From: Sphingomonas telluris
GTDB lineage: Bacteria; Pseudomonadota; Alphaproteobacteria; Sphingomonadales; Sphingomonadaceae
Direction of reading: 5' to 3'
Length of the DNA: 64,000 bases
Assembly (NCBI RefSeq): GCF_022568775.1
Contig: NZ_JAKZHW010000001.1
Location: 310,001-374,000, forward strand
The notes under the pieces are model-generated. The model did not search any database. It was given only the letters and a program-made list of their open reading frames with translations, and was not told the DNA's origin. Positions 27,199 to 36,228 of this stretch are shown one piece after another (position 1 is the stretch's first letter; every line of letters begins with the position of its first letter). The position numbers were made by a program, and so were the translations under genes.

Positions 27199-27807
27199 AT
27201 GCGTTTCGCCGGTCCTCCAGCCTGTGCGTTCCTGGCAGTCTGCGCCGCCTCTCCGGTCATGGCGCAAATGCCGTCGGCAAAGGCGTCGCAGGTCATCGGC
27301 TGGGTCGCGAGTACGGGTGACGCCCGCGGAAGGCCGTTCATGATCATCGACAAGGTCGGTGCGGAGATTTTCGTCTACGACCGGACGGGCCGCTTCATGG
27401 GCTCTACGCCGGCGCTCGTCGGATCCACGCGCGGGGACCATGAAGTCGTCGGCATCGGCGACCGCGAGCTGTCGGACATCAAGCCGAGCGAGCGCACCAC
27501 GCCGGCCGGCCGCTACGTAGCGATCATCGGGCCGTCGAACGGGCTCGGGCGGGTCCTGTGGATCGACATTCCGGGCGCGGTGGCGCTGCATCCGGTGATT
27601 ACCAACCATCCGCAGGAGCACCGCGTCGAGCGGCTGCGTTCGGAAACGCCGGCGGACAACCGCATCACCTACGGCTGCATCAACATCTCGCCTATGTTCT
27701 ACGAGAATGTCGTGCGCCCGCTGTTCACGTCGCACGGCGGTGTCGTTTACATCCTGCCCGAGAAGAGGTCGCTGGCGTCCACGTTCCCCGGTTACCGGGT
27801 GCAGTAG
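27199..27807 (+). CDS. L,D-transpeptidase family protein (YGCIN type)
   Basis: 202 residues with an N-terminal signal peptide (ACAFLAVCAASPVMA). The YkuD-like region has FVYDRTGRFMGSTPALVG, the GRYVAIIG strand and a catalytic ITYGCINISP motif in place of the common SxGCxR. This subfamily, found in proteobacteria, probably acts on peptidoglycan; catalytic Cys is present. ATG at 27199. It is convergent with the dehydrogenase gene. Confidence 0.82.
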   Translation: MRFAGPPACAFLAVCAASPVMAQMPSAKASQVIGWVASTGDARGRPFMIIDKVGAEIFVYDRTGRFMGSTPALVGSTRGDHEVVGIGDRELSDIKPSERTTPAGRYVAIIGPSNGLGRVLWIDIPGAVALHPVITNHPQEHRVERLRSETPADNRITYGCINISPMFYENVVRPLFTSHGGVVYILPEKRSLASTFPGYRVQ

Positions 27808-27817
27808 ACGCCGAAGC

Positions 27818-29245
27818 TCAGGCCTGGTGGATCGCCTTGACCACCTGGTAGCTCTCCAGGCCCTCCTTGCCGCCTTCCGATCCGAAGCCGGAGTCCTTCA
27901 CGCCGCCGAACGGCGCGTCGGCTGCGGAAAGGGCGAAAGTGTTGATGCCCACCATGCCGCTCTCGACGAGATCGCCGATGAGGTTCGCGCGTCGGCCGTT
28001 TTCGGTGAAGGCGAAGGCCGCGAGGCCGAAGGGGAGGCGGTTCGCCTGCTCGATCACTTCCTCGAACGTGTCGAAGGGGCGCGAGACGGCGACGGGGCCG
28101 AACGGCTCCTCGTTCATGATCTCGGCCTCGTTCGGCACGTCGGCGAGAAGCGTCGGCTGGAAGAAGAAGCCCTGGTCGCCGCGTTCGCCGCCGGCAAGGA
28201 CGCGAGCGCCCTTGGCCTTGGCGTCCTGCACCAGCGCCTCGATTGCGTCGGGGCGGCGGCCATTGGCGAGCGGGCCCATCTTCGTTTCCGCTTCTAGCCC
28301 GTTGCCGACCGTCACCTTGGCGGTGCGCTCGGCGAAGCCTTTGATGAAGGCGTCGTAGATGCCGCTTTGAACGTAGAAACGGGTGGGCGAAACGCAGACC
28401 TGGCCGGCATTCCGGAACTTCTGCGGCACGACCATGTCGAGCGTCTTTTCAAGGTCGCAGTCATCGAAGATCAGCACCGGCGCATGACCTCCAAGCTCCA
28501 TCGTGACTCGCGTCATGCTGTCGGCGCAGAGCTTCATCAGATGCTTGCCGACGGCGGTCGAGCCGGTGAAGCTCACCTTGCGGATGACGCGGCTGCCGAT
28601 GAGCGTGCGGCTGATGAGGTCCGCGTCCCCGTGCACGAGCTGCGCGACGCCATTGGGAATGCCGGCATCGGCAAGCGCACGGAACAGCTCGGTCGCGACG
28701 CCTGGCGTCTCGTGCGGCGGACGGGAAATGACGGTGCAGCCCGCGGCGAGCGCGGCGCTGACCTTCTTCGCGAGCAGATAGATCGGGAAGTTCCACGGCG
28801 TGAACGTCGCGGTCGGACCTACCGGCTGGCGGATCACGCGGGAGACTTGTCCAGCCGGGCGAACGAGCGTGCGACCATAATCGCGCTTCGCGTCCTCGGC
28901 GTACCAGTCGAACAGCTGGGCGGAGGCGACGACTTCCGACTTCGCTTCGAACAGGATCTTGCCCTGTTCCTGCGTCAGCGTCGCAGCGATCTGGTCCGCG
29001 CGCTCACGAAGGAGCGCCGCCGCCTTGTGGAGGATCGCGCCACGCTTCTCGACATCCGTCGCTCGCCATTCCGGCCAGGCGCGGTTGGAGGCTTCGAGCG
29101 CCTCGTCGAGATCGGCCTTGGTTGCAAAGGGCACCTCCGCAATGCCGCTGGCGTTGACCGGATTGACGACCGTGTGGGCCTCGCGGCCTTCACCGCTTTT
29201 CCAGACGCCGTCGATAAAGAGCTTGAGGTCGGTTTCGTATCCCAT
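27818..29245 (-). CDS. gabD: NAD(P)-dependent aldehyde dehydrogenase, succinate-semialdehyde type
   Basis: 475 residues with the aldehyde dehydrogenase features TFTPWNFPIYLLAKKVSAAL, the NAD-binding FTGSTAVGKHLMK, the catalytic Glu in MELGGHAP and the catalytic Cys in FRNAGQVCVSPTRFYV. The overall pattern is that of succinate-semialdehyde dehydrogenase (GabD group), but the exact substrate cannot be decided, and no gabT is adjacent. Monocistronic. Confidence 0.88.
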   Translation of the reverse strand: MGYETDLKLFIDGVWKSGEGREAHTVVNPVNASGIAEVPFATKADLDEALEASNRAWPEWRATDVEKRGAILHKAAALLRERADQIAATLTQEQGKILFEAKSEVVASAQLFDWYAEDAKRDYGRTLVRPAGQVSRVIRQPVGPTATFTPWNFPIYLLAKKVSAALAAGCTVISRPPHETPGVATELFRALADAGIPNGVAQLVHGDADLISRTLIGSRVIRKVSFTGSTAVGKHLMKLCADSMTRVTMELGGHAPVLIFDDCDLEKTLDMVVPQKFRNAGQVCVSPTRFYVQSGIYDAFIKGFAERTAKVTVGNGLEAETKMGPLANGRRPDAIEALVQDAKAKGARVLAGGERGDQGFFFQPTLLADVPNEAEIMNEEPFGPVAVSRPFDTFEEVIEQANRLPFGLAAFAFTENGRRANLIGDLVESGMVGINTFALSAADAPFGGVKDSGFGSEGGKEGLESYQVVKAIHQA

Positions 29246-29318
29246 GGCCGGCAGATAGGCCCGCCTTGATGCCGGTTCAACGGCAAGGTAGGCCTTACTG
29301 ATAAGGGAGAAAGCAGTG

Positions 29319-29627
29319 ATGACGAAGCAGGAACTGGTTCAGCGCATGCAGGAAGGTCAGGCCTGGGTTCCGGGCAAGAAGGTGAAGATCGACTTCGGCG
29401 GCGACCATGGCGCCATCCTGCTCGACGGCGCGGGCCAGCAGGTCAGCGACATCGCTTCGGACGCGAACGCCGCAGACACCACGATCAAGGTCACATGGGA
29501 CGACTGGCAGCAGATGGCCTCGGGCCAGCTCGACGGCATGACGGCGTTCATGACGGGCAAGCTGCGCATCGAAGGCGACATGTCCAACGCGATGCAGCTG
29601 CAGGGCGTGCTCGCCAAGCTGCGATAA
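29319..29627 (+). CDS. SCP2-like sterol/lipid-binding domain protein
   Basis: 102 residues from the ATG at 29319 with GGGAGA upstream. The SCP2 fold ends in the recognisable MASGQLDGMTAFMTGKLRIEGDM segment. Stand-alone SCP2 proteins bind hydrophobic ligands such as fatty acids or acyl-CoA. Monocistronic between the aldehyde dehydrogenase (divergent) and the GST gene. Confidence 0.87.
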   Translation: MTKQELVQRMQEGQAWVPGKKVKIDFGGDHGAILLDGAGQQVSDIASDANAADTTIKVTWDDWQQMASGQLDGMTAFMTGKLRIEGDMSNAMQLQGVLAKLR

Positions 29628-29710
29628 GCCGATCTTATCGGCAGCCTCCGCCGTTTCATTTGGCAGGGACGGTCCTCTCGCGGACAATGACCGCCGTCAG
29701 GGAGGGATGA

Positions 29711-30352
29711 ATGCTGAAGCTATTCTACTCGCCGGGCGCCTGCTCGCTCGTGACGCACATCGCGCTGGAGGAATCCGGCGGGGAATATGAAGCTGTGCGG
29801 GTGATGCTTGCCCAAGGCGAGCATTTGAAGCCGGATTATCTCGCCATCAACCCGCATGCACGCGTTCCGGTGCTCGCGAACGGGCACGGCATCGTCACCG
29901 AGAATATCGCCATCCTGAACCTGGTCGCGGACGTCTTCGAAGCGCCCGGCTCGGTGCCCCGCGACGATCCGTTCGCGGCCGCCAAGACCAACGAGCTACT
30001 CGGCTGGTTCGCGTCCACGGTCCACATCGCCTTCGCGGAGATCTGGCGCGGCAGCCGCTTCACGGATGATGAAAGCGTGTGGCCGGCCCTCGAAGCAGGC
30101 GGGCGTAAGGCGCTCGAGAAGCATTTCGCAGAAATCGAGCAGCGCTCAGGCGAAAGCTGGCTTGTCGAGGGGCGTTTCACCGCCGCAGACAGCTATGCGC
30201 TGACGTTCTTCCGATGGGGGAGGCGGATCGGGCTAGACATGGGTCAGTATCCGGCCTGGGCGGGGCTCAACGATCAGGTGCTCGAGCGACCGGCGGTGCA
30301 ACGGGTGCTGGATGCCGAGGGACTGAAGGCCGAGGAGTTCCGGCCCGCATAG
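29711..30352 (+). CDS. Glutathione S-transferase
   Basis: 213 residues. The N-terminal thioredoxin-like domain opens with LKLFYSPGACSLVTHIALEESG and has the VPVLANG cis-Pro motif and ENIAIL glutathione-binding residues; the C-terminal helical domain follows. The SPGACS start is typical of beta-class bacterial GSTs, which carry Cys at the active site. ATG with GGGAGG upstream. Confidence 0.93.
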   Translation: MLKLFYSPGACSLVTHIALEESGGEYEAVRVMLAQGEHLKPDYLAINPHARVPVLANGHGIVTENIAILNLVADVFEAPGSVPRDDPFAAAKTNELLGWFASTVHIAFAEIWRGSRFTDDESVWPALEAGGRKALEKHFAEIEQRSGESWLVEGRFTAADSYALTFFRWGRRIGLDMGQYPAWAGLNDQVLERPAVQRVLDAEGLKAEEFRPA

Positions 30353-30362
30353 GAGAGAGGTC

Positions 30363-30830
30363 ATGGGGAAAGCGTTCGTGGGTCTCACCGTCCTGCTTTC
30401 TACCCCTGCTTCGGCGCAGATTCTTGACGCTCGCGCCGCTCAAGCGATCATCGCGGGATGTACCGCACATGCGGCCGCGAAAAAGCAGAGCCACGCTATC
30501 GCGGTCGTGGACGCGGGCGGTCATCTCGTCGCGGCGCTCCGGATGGACGGGAACGGCAGCGGCATCTTCGATTTCTCGCTGGCGAAAGCCGAGGCGGTCG
30601 CTGCCTGGGGCTTCCCGACAGCGCAGATGGAGCAGTCCGCGAAGGAAACGCCGGGTTTCGTAAATGCACCGCACGTGGTGGCGGTGCCCGGCGGGGTTCC
30701 GGTCTGGTCCGCCGAGGGAAAGGCGCGCATTGGCGGGGTGGGTGTGTCCGGTGAAGCGCCGATCGACGACGCCGCTTGTGCCGAAGCCGGTATCGCCGCC
30801 GCGGGCTTGAGGAGCAGTCGCGCGCGCTAG
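30363..30830 (+). CDS. GlcG/HbpS family heme-binding-like protein
   Basis: 155 residues with a short signal peptide (LLSTPASAQ). The fold shows AIIAGCTAHAAAKK, IAVVDAGGHLVAALRMDG and VPGGVPVW, characteristic of HbpS/GlcG. HbpS proteins bind heme and sense redox stress; GlcG homologues are uncharacterised. The ATG has GGAGAGA upstream and lies 10 bases after the GST stop, so both are likely cotranscribed. The stop overlaps the facing VOC gene by 4 bases. Confidence 0.82.
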   Translation: MGKAFVGLTVLLSTPASAQILDARAAQAIIAGCTAHAAAKKQSHAIAVVDAGGHLVAALRMDGNGSGIFDFSLAKAEAVAAWGFPTAQMEQSAKETPGFVNAPHVVAVPGGVPVWSAEGKARIGGVGVSGEAPIDDAACAEAGIAAAGLRSSRAR

Positions 30831-31186
30831 TTCTGGACCAGCCGCAGCAGCGACCCGTCAGGATCGACCATGAAGCCCACGCGACCGCCCCAATGCTCCG
30901 TGCGCGGAGCGACGATCCTGGGAATGCCGTTTTGCACTTCGGGCACGCCGGCGGCCTCAAACGCCGCGTAAAGTGCATCGAGGTCGTCGACCCGCAGGCA
31001 GCTTCCGAACGAGCTTCCCGCCGGATCGAGGTCGGGGAAGGGGAAGAATTCCAGCTTCAACCCGCCACGTTCCAGGATCATCCATCCCTGGTCGCGATAA
31101 CGTTCGGTGAAGCCGAGTTGCCCGTAGAAGTCCGCGGTCGCCTGGAAATCGCGCGAAGGCAGGTTCGGCGTGGCATGATCGGGCAT
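30827..31186 (-). CDS. VOC/bleomycin-resistance-like protein
   Basis: 119 residues from an ATG with GGAGGTG 4 bases upstream. The glyoxalase fold shows NLPSRDFQATADFYGQLGF, a central FPFPDLDP and the final DPDGSLLRLVQN. BLMA-type proteins bind and sequester bleomycin; many homologues have other ligands, so resistance is only possible. Longer in-frame extensions upstream are not coding-like. Confidence 0.87.
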   Translation of the reverse strand: MPDHATPNLPSRDFQATADFYGQLGFTERYRDQGWMILERGGLKLEFFPFPDLDPAGSSFGSCLRVDDLDALYAAFEAAGVPEVQNGIPRIVAPRTEHWGGRVGFMVDPDGSLLRLVQN

Positions 31187-31327
31187 TCGCACCTCCGTTT
31201 TCAGCCTTAGCATCGCTTGAGCGAAAGCGGGCGCTCTTCTATTGCCGCTCGCAGAAATTGCGCCCGGCTCGGCCAAGTTGAAAGCCGGTTCAACTTTCGA
31301 TAGCGCCAGCTGATCAGGAGGGCAGAA

Positions 31328-32035
31328 GTGCAGAAGATTTATCCCCGCGCGGAAGACGCGCTCGACGGGCTGCTTTTCGATGGAATGACCATTGCGGCGG
31401 GCGGGTTCGGCCTGTGCGGGATCCCCGAGCGGCTGATCGACGCCATCCAAGCGAGCGGCGTCAAGAACCTCACCGTCGCTTCGAACAATGCCGGCATCGA
31501 CAATGAAGGTCTCGGCAAGCTCCTGCGCACCAAGCAGGTGAAGAAGATGATCTCGTCCTACGTCGGCGAGAACAAGGAGTTCGAGCGGCAGTACCTGGCC
31601 GGCGAGCTGGAGGTCGAATTCACGCCGCAGGGCACGCTGGCCGAGCGCATGCGCGCGGGTGGTGCCGGCATCGCCGGTTTCTATACGAAGACGGGCGTCG
31701 GAACGGTCGTGGCCGAGGGCAAGGAAACCAAGGAGTTCGACGGCGAGACGTACGTGCTGGAGCGCGGCATTCGCGCCGATCTCAGCATCGTCAAAGGCTG
31801 GAAGGCGGACGAGAGCGGGAACCTGATCTTCCGCAAGACCGCCCGCAACTTCAACCAGCCGGCGGCAACCAGCGGAAAGATCTGCATTGCCGAGGTGGAG
31901 GAGATCGTGCCGATCGGCTCGCTCGATCCGGACAGCATCCATCTGCCGTCGATTTACGTAAAGAGGATGATCCTCGGGACGCCGTACGACAAGAAGATCG
32001 AGTTCAGGACGGTTCGTCAGCGGGAGGCGGCATAA
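31328..32035 (+). CDS. scoA: 3-oxoacid CoA-transferase subunit A
   Basis: 235 residues: [31 protein letters not shown] and the [14 protein letters not shown] segment of the alpha subunit of succinyl-CoA:3-ketoacid CoA-transferase. Together with ScoB it moves CoA from succinyl-CoA to acetoacetate, used in ketone-body and PHB metabolism. GTG start with GGAGG upstream. The last base of the TAA is the A of the scoB ATG. Confidence 0.95.
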   Translation: MQKIYPRAEDALDGLLFDGMTIAAGGFGLCGIPERLIDAIQASGVKNLTVASNNAGIDNEGLGKLLRTKQVKKMISSYVGENKEFERQYLAGELEVEFTPQGTLAERMRAGGAGIAGFYTKTGVGTVVAEGKETKEFDGETYVLERGIRADLSIVKGWKADESGNLIFRKTARNFNQPAATSGKICIAEVEEIVPIGSLDPDSIHLPSIYVKRMILGTPYDKKIEFRTVRQREAA

Positions 32036-32691
32036 TGGCGACTGCAGTTGAGACGAAGGGCTGGACCCGCGATCAGATGGCTGCGCGCGCCGCGAAGGAG
32101 CTGCGCGACGGCTATTACGTGAACCTGGGCATCGGCATTCCGACGCTGGTTGCGAACAACATTCCGGAAGGCATGACCGTCACGCTGCAGAGCGAGAACG
32201 GCATGCTCGGCATCGGGCCGTTCCCCTACGATGACGAAGTCGATCCCGACCTCATCAACGCGGGCAAGCAGACGATCAGCGAGCTCCCGTCGTCGAGCTA
32301 TTTCGACAGCGCGGCCAGCTTCGCGATGATCCGCGGCGGGCACATCGACTTGACCGTGCTCGGCGCGATGGAAGTCAGCGAGAAGGGCGACATCGCCAAT
32401 TGGATGATCCCCGGCAAGATGATCAAGGGCATGGGCGGCGCGATGGACCTCGTCGCCGGCGTGAAGAAGATCATCGTCGTCATGGAGCACACGTCCAAAA
32501 ACGGCGATCCGAAGTTCATCCCTGAATGCACGCTTCCGCTGACCGGCAAGAACGTCGTGGACATGATCATCACCGACCTCGCCGTGTTCCACCGGCCGGA
32601 CCTCGACAGCCCGTTCGAGCTGATCGAGCTGGCGCCGGGCGTGACCGCCGAAGAAGTGCGCGAGAAGACGACCGCGAACTTCGTTCAGTAA
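32035..32691 (+). CDS. scoB: 3-oxoacid CoA-transferase subunit B
   Basis: 218 residues with VNLGIGIPTLVAN, the catalytic Glu in LQSENGMLGIGP and GGHIDLTVLGAMEVSEKGDIANWMIPG of the beta subunit. The start overlaps scoA by one base and the next gene (quinone oxidoreductase) starts 9 bases after, so the three form an operon. It completes the heteromeric transferase. Confidence 0.95.
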   Translation: MATAVETKGWTRDQMAARAAKELRDGYYVNLGIGIPTLVANNIPEGMTVTLQSENGMLGIGPFPYDDEVDPDLINAGKQTISELPSSSYFDSAASFAMIRGGHIDLTVLGAMEVSEKGDIANWMIPGKMIKGMGGAMDLVAGVKKIIVVMEHTSKNGDPKFIPECTLPLTGKNVVDMIITDLAVFHRPDLDSPFELIELAPGVTAEEVREKTTANFVQ

Positions 32692-32700
32692 GGCGCACTC

Positions 32701-33699
32701 ATGAAGGCTCTCCTCTCGCACGAACCCGGTGGACCGGAGACGCTGCGGCTGGAGGAAGTGCCCGATCCGCAACCTGAACGCGGAGAGCTTCTCGTCCGCG
32801 TGCGTGCGGGGGCGATCAATTATCCCGACGTGCTCATCATCGAGGACAAGTACCAGCTGAAGCCGCCGCGGCCGTTCTCGCCGGGCGGTGAGATCGCGGG
32901 CGAGATCGAGGCCGTCGGCGAAAACGTCGAAGGCTGGGCCATCGGCGATCGCGTCATCGCGGTGACCGGCTTCGGCGGCCTGGCCGAAAAGATCCTGGTC
33001 CCCGCGCGCGCGGCATACCGTCTGCCGGAGGAGCGCAGCTTCGAGGAAGGGGCGGCCCTGCTGCTGACTTATGCGACGTCGATCCACGCGCTGCTTGATC
33101 GCGGAAAGCTGGAGGCGGGGCAGACTTTGCTGGTCCTCGGTGCAGCTGGCGGCGTCGGCCTCGCCGCGGTGGAGCTCGGCAAGGCGTTCGAGGCTCGCGT
33201 CATCGCGGCCGTATCGTCGGAAGAAAAAGCGCAGGCGGCGCGCGACGCCGGGGCAGACGACGCCGTCGTCTACCCGGCAGGACCCTTCGACCGCGATGGA
33301 CAGAAGGCCCTCGCCCAGCTGTTCAAGGACGCCGTCGGACCGGCCGGCGCGAACGTCATCTATGATCCTGTCGGCGGGGATTACACCGAGGCCGCGCTTC
33401 GGAGCATCGCATGGGAAGGCCGCTTCCTTGTCGTCGGCTTCCCGGCAGGAATCGCCAAGCTTCCGCTGAACCTGACGCTGCTGAAGAGTTGCGACGTTTG
33501 TGGCGTGTTCTGGGGAGCGTTCGCGGCTCGCGATCCGCAGCGGAACGGGGCTCACGTCGAAGCCTTGTTCAAGCTTTGGGGGCAAGGCGCGATCGCTCCG
33601 AAGATCAGCGGCGTCTATCCGCTGGAGCGCGCGGGCGAATCGATTGCGGCCATGTCTGAAAGGCGCGTGATCGGGAAGCTCGTGGTCACCATAGATTAG
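32701..33699 (+). CDS. NADPH:quinone oxidoreductase family (zinc-free MDR)
   Basis: 332 residues, medium-chain dehydrogenase fold: SPGGEIAGEIEAVGENVEGW, then the Rossmann LVLGAAGGVGLAAVELGKAF and VIYDPVGGDYTEAALRS. Zinc ligands of alcohol dehydrogenases are absent, as in quinone oxidoreductases and acrylyl-CoA reductase-like proteins. It follows scoB directly, so its substrate could be an intermediate of the same acyl-CoA route. Confidence 0.87.
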   Translation: MKALLSHEPGGPETLRLEEVPDPQPERGELLVRVRAGAINYPDVLIIEDKYQLKPPRPFSPGGEIAGEIEAVGENVEGWAIGDRVIAVTGFGGLAEKILVPARAAYRLPEERSFEEGAALLLTYATSIHALLDRGKLEAGQTLLVLGAAGGVGLAAVELGKAFEARVIAAVSSEEKAQAARDAGADDAVVYPAGPFDRDGQKALAQLFKDAVGPAGANVIYDPVGGDYTEAALRSIAWEGRFLVVGFPAGIAKLPLNLTLLKSCDVCGVFWGAFAARDPQRNGAHVEALFKLWGQGAIAPKISGVYPLERAGESIAAMSERRVIGKLVVTID

Positions 33700-33774
33700 G
33701 CGCATCTTCGCCTGCTGCGTTGCGCCCAAGGCGTGAGGGCCCTATCTCGCGCCGCAAACAAGCAAAGGACGCCG

Positions 33775-34110
33775 ATGAGTACGTTCGACGACCGCGAGCG
33801 CGCGTTTGAAACCAAGTTCGCTCACGACGAAGAAATGAAGTTCCGCTTCATCGCCCGCCGCAACCGGCTGCTGGGCGAATGGGCGGCCCGCAAGATGGGC
33901 CTCTCCGAGGTCGAGACGGAATCCTATTCGAAGGACGTGATCCGCGCCGATTTCGAGGAAGCGGGCGACGAGGACGTTATCCGCAAGGTGCTTGGCGACC
34001 TCACGTCAGCCGGCGTCGATGTCGACGAGAGCGAGATTCGCCAGACGCTGAAGTTCAAGGCCGTCGAGGCCAAGCGCCAGCTGATCGAGGCGCAGGGCGG
34101 AGCGGCCTGA
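33775..34110 (+). CDS. DUF1476 protein
   Basis: 111 residues, all-helical and charged: FDDREKAFE-like N-terminus (FDDRERAFETKFAHDEEMKFR), ARRNRLLGEWAARKMG and the DVIRADFEEAG centre. The family is typical of alphaproteobacteria and is related to the F1F0-ATPase inhibitor zeta subunit of Paracoccus. I infer inhibition of the ATP synthase as its likely role. It precedes bolA by one base. Confidence 0.9.
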   Translation: MSTFDDRERAFETKFAHDEEMKFRFIARRNRLLGEWAARKMGLSEVETESYSKDVIRADFEEAGDEDVIRKVLGDLTSAGVDVDESEIRQTLKFKAVEAKRQLIEAQGGAA

Positions 34111-34111
34111 A

Positions 34112-34351
34112 ATGCCAATGGCCGCAAGTGAAATAGAGCGGCTGATCCGCGAAGCAATCCCCGACGCAGACGTTACAATCAGGGATCTGGCGGGTGATGG
34201 CGATCATTATGCGGCTCGAGTGGTGAGTCGCGCCTTTGCCGGTATGCCCCGCGTCAGGCAGCATCAGCTGGTCTATCGCGCGTTGGGCGGCCGAATGGGC
34301 GGAGAATTGCATGCGCTGCAGCTTGAGACTGCCGCGCCCTCAGGAGAGTGA
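34112..34351 (+). CDS. bolA: BolA family protein
   Basis: 79 residues with the BolA fold: [22 protein letters not shown], the [15 protein letters not shown] helix-turn-helix-like part with the metal-site His. BolA pairs with CGFS glutaredoxins to bind [2Fe-2S] clusters, and grxD follows immediately. ATG at 34112; a second ATG 6 bases on is equally possible. Confidence 0.93.
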   Translation: MPMAASEIERLIREAIPDADVTIRDLAGDGDHYAARVVSRAFAGMPRVRQHQLVYRALGGRMGGELHALQLETAAPSGE

Positions 34352-34353
34352 CT

Positions 34354-34683
34354 ATGAGCGATGCCAACAGCCGCATCGACGAGATCGTGAAGAACAATCA
34401 GATCGTGCTGTTCATGAAGGGCACGCCGCTCTTCCCGCAATGCGGCTTCTCCAGTCGGGCCATCACCATCCTCGAACATCTCGGTACGCCGTTCGAAAGC
34501 GTCGATGTGCTTCAGGATCCGGAGATCCGCCAGGGCATCAAGGAATATTCCGATTGGCCGACCATTCCCCAGCTCTATGTGAACGGGGAGTTCGTCGGTG
34601 GGTCCGACATCATGTTGGAGATGTTCCAGAGCGGCGAGCTTCAGCAGTTGGTCGGAGCGCCTGCTTCGGAAACGGGAGCCTAG
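34354..34683 (+). CDS. grxD: Monothiol CGFS glutaredoxin
   Basis: 109 residues from the ATG at 34354 with GGAGA upstream. [15 protein letters not shown] contains the CGFS active site and [23 protein letters not shown] the glutathione site. It carries [2Fe-2S] clusters and acts with BolA in iron-sulfur trafficking. End of the DUF1476-bolA-grxD operon, followed by a terminator-like stem. Confidence 0.96.
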   Translation: MSDANSRIDEIVKNNQIVLFMKGTPLFPQCGFSSRAITILEHLGTPFESVDVLQDPEIRQGIKEYSDWPTIPQLYVNGEFVGGSDIMLEMFQSGELQQLVGAPASETGA

Positions 34684-34689
34684 AAACAA

Positions 34690-34735
34690 AAAGGGACGGT
34701 GCGCGGGACCAGAAGACCGCTAACACCGTCCCTTT
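34690..34735 (+). terminator. Long stem-loop after grxD
   Basis: AAAGGGACGGTG (34690-34701) pairs perfectly with CACCGTCCCTTT (34724-34735), a 12-bp stem around a 22-base loop, 7 bases after the grxD stop. The A/T ends of the stem give a partial U-run. The loop is longer than in usual terminators, so it could also protect the mRNA end. Confidence 0.65.
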
Positions 34736-34854
34736 CGTTGGCGTGGGACCAAGTGGACGCTCATAATATAGCAATGGGCGTGCCAATTCGAAGAAACGGC
34801 AGAAAACTGCTATTTTTTGTGAGCGGGGATGAAGGCATCAACTCGAATGTGTAA

Positions 34855-34896
34855 AAAGTGCCGACAGGATCACAGCCGTACGGCTGATGGCACTTT
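34855..34896. promoter_or_regulatory. Nested palindrome upstream of the GT4 gene
   Basis: AAAGTGCC (34855-34862) pairs with GGCACTTT (34889-34896), and inside lies the perfect palindrome AGCCGTACGGCT (34874-34885). It ends 28 bases before the GT4 ATG in an otherwise AT-rich 5' region. It may be an operator, an mRNA leader structure or a terminator for transcripts coming from grxD. Confidence 0.45.
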
Positions 34897-34923
34897 GTGC
34901 GCGCCACAGGGTTTGGCTGCTCT

Positions 34924-36183
34924 ATGAGCCGCGATGACGCCGATTTCATGAGCCCGCTCGCATCGGAGCGGCTGATCTGCGACGTCACGCAGAGCTGGTC
35001 CGAGGTCGGTGGCGGCGTCGGCACCTATCTTCGTCACAAGCGGCGGCACATTCTCGAGCGGACTCCGCATCGGCATCTGCTGATCGTCCCGGGCGCCGAG
35101 GACACGATCACCGAGGACGGCCGAGCGATCACGGCGACGATCCGCTCGCCGCACGTGCCCGGCAGCCCCCATTATCGCTTGCTGCTCCGCAACGGCGCGG
35201 TCCGCGCGGTTCTGGACCGGTTCGCGCCCGACCTCATCGAGTGCCAGGACAGCTATAATCTGCCCTGGGCGGCGATCGGCTATCGCAAGCGCGATCCCCA
35301 CACGGCCTTGGTTGCAGGCTATTTCACCGATTTCCCGACGGTCTATGTGGAGCGGCCGTTCTCGAAGGTGATGGGATCGACGCTGGCCGGGGCAGCGGGC
35401 CGCATCTGCTACAATTACTGTGGCGCGCTCTATCGCAAGTTCGACGCGGTGTTTGCGCTCAGCGAAAACGGCGGCGCAACGAAGCTCAGGTCGTACGGCG
35501 TCTACGATGTGGGCATCGTCCCGCTTGGCGTGGAGCTCGGAGATTTCAGCCCGAGCCGCCGCGACCCGCGCGTGCGCCAGGCGCTGGGCGTCGAGGACGG
35601 CAAGCCGCTGCTGATCTACGTCGGCCGGCTGGATATCGAGAAGAAGCCGCAGATCGTGGTGGACGCTTTCCGCAAGCTTCCTCGCGAGCTCGGCGCGAAG
35701 CTGGTGTTGCTGGGTGAAGGCCCGCTGCGCGAGCAGATCGCCGCGCTGGGCGACGACCGCATCGCCACGCCCGGTTTCGTCAAGGATCGCCAGGAGCTCA
35801 CGCGCTGGCTGGCCAGCGCCGACATCTACGTCTCCGGCATGGCCGACGAGACGTTCGGCGTTTCGATTGTTGAAGCGCAGGCTTCGGGCCTCCCCGTCGT
35901 CGGAGTTGCCGCGGGCGCGATGATCGACCGCGTTACGAGCGCGATTGGCCGGCTCGGTCCCGTGGACGACAGCGACGCCATGGCCGCCAATATCTTGTCG
36001 GTATGGAATTCCGATCGCGCCACCATGGCCGAAGTCGCCCAGGCAGAAGCGCGCCAGTACGGATGGGACAGCAGCATGGAGGCGCTGTTCGGTAGCGTGT
36101 ACCGCAAGGCCTTCGCCGAGAGCCTCCGCCGGCTTTCTGCCCCGCAAACGTCCTCGCGCGGCGTCCTCGTTCCAGCCGAATAG
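34924..36183 (+). CDS. Glycosyltransferase family 4
   Basis: 419 residues. The N-terminal GT-B domain has SEVGGGVGTYLRHKRRHI, and the C-terminal donor-binding domain has PLLIYVGRLDIEKKPQIVVDAF, LLGEGPLREQI, and the EX7E-type ADETFGVSIVEAQASGLPVV. It transfers a nucleotide-activated sugar to an unknown acceptor, with retention of configuration. The ATG at 34924 is used; another ATG is 24 bases on. Preceded by the nested palindrome. Confidence 0.92.
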   Translation: MSRDDADFMSPLASERLICDVTQSWSEVGGGVGTYLRHKRRHILERTPHRHLLIVPGAEDTITEDGRAITATIRSPHVPGSPHYRLLLRNGAVRAVLDRFAPDLIECQDSYNLPWAAIGYRKRDPHTALVAGYFTDFPTVYVERPFSKVMGSTLAGAAGRICYNYCGALYRKFDAVFALSENGGATKLRSYGVYDVGIVPLGVELGDFSPSRRDPRVRQALGVEDGKPLLIYVGRLDIEKKPQIVVDAFRKLPRELGAKLVLLGEGPLREQIAALGDDRIATPGFVKDRQELTRWLASADIYVSGMADETFGVSIVEAQASGLPVVGVAAGAMIDRVTSAIGRLGPVDDSDAMAANILSVWNSDRATMAEVAQAEARQYGWDSSMEALFGSVYRKAFAESLRRLSAPQTSSRGVLVPAE

Positions 36184-36228
36184 ACCACCCATTTTGCCAA
36201 GTCCGGGCGACCATGGCACAGGCCGGCC

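Noticed and set aside
32017..33729. 570-codon open frame on the minus strand
   Set aside because: It lies fully opposite scoB and the quinone oxidoreductase, whose domains are clear. Long antisense frames are expected in GC-rich DNA with strong third-position bias.
34870..36219. 449-codon open frame opposite the GT4 gene
   Set aside because: Shadow of the glycosyltransferase gene; composition is Arg/Ala/Asp-rich and no domain is recognisable.
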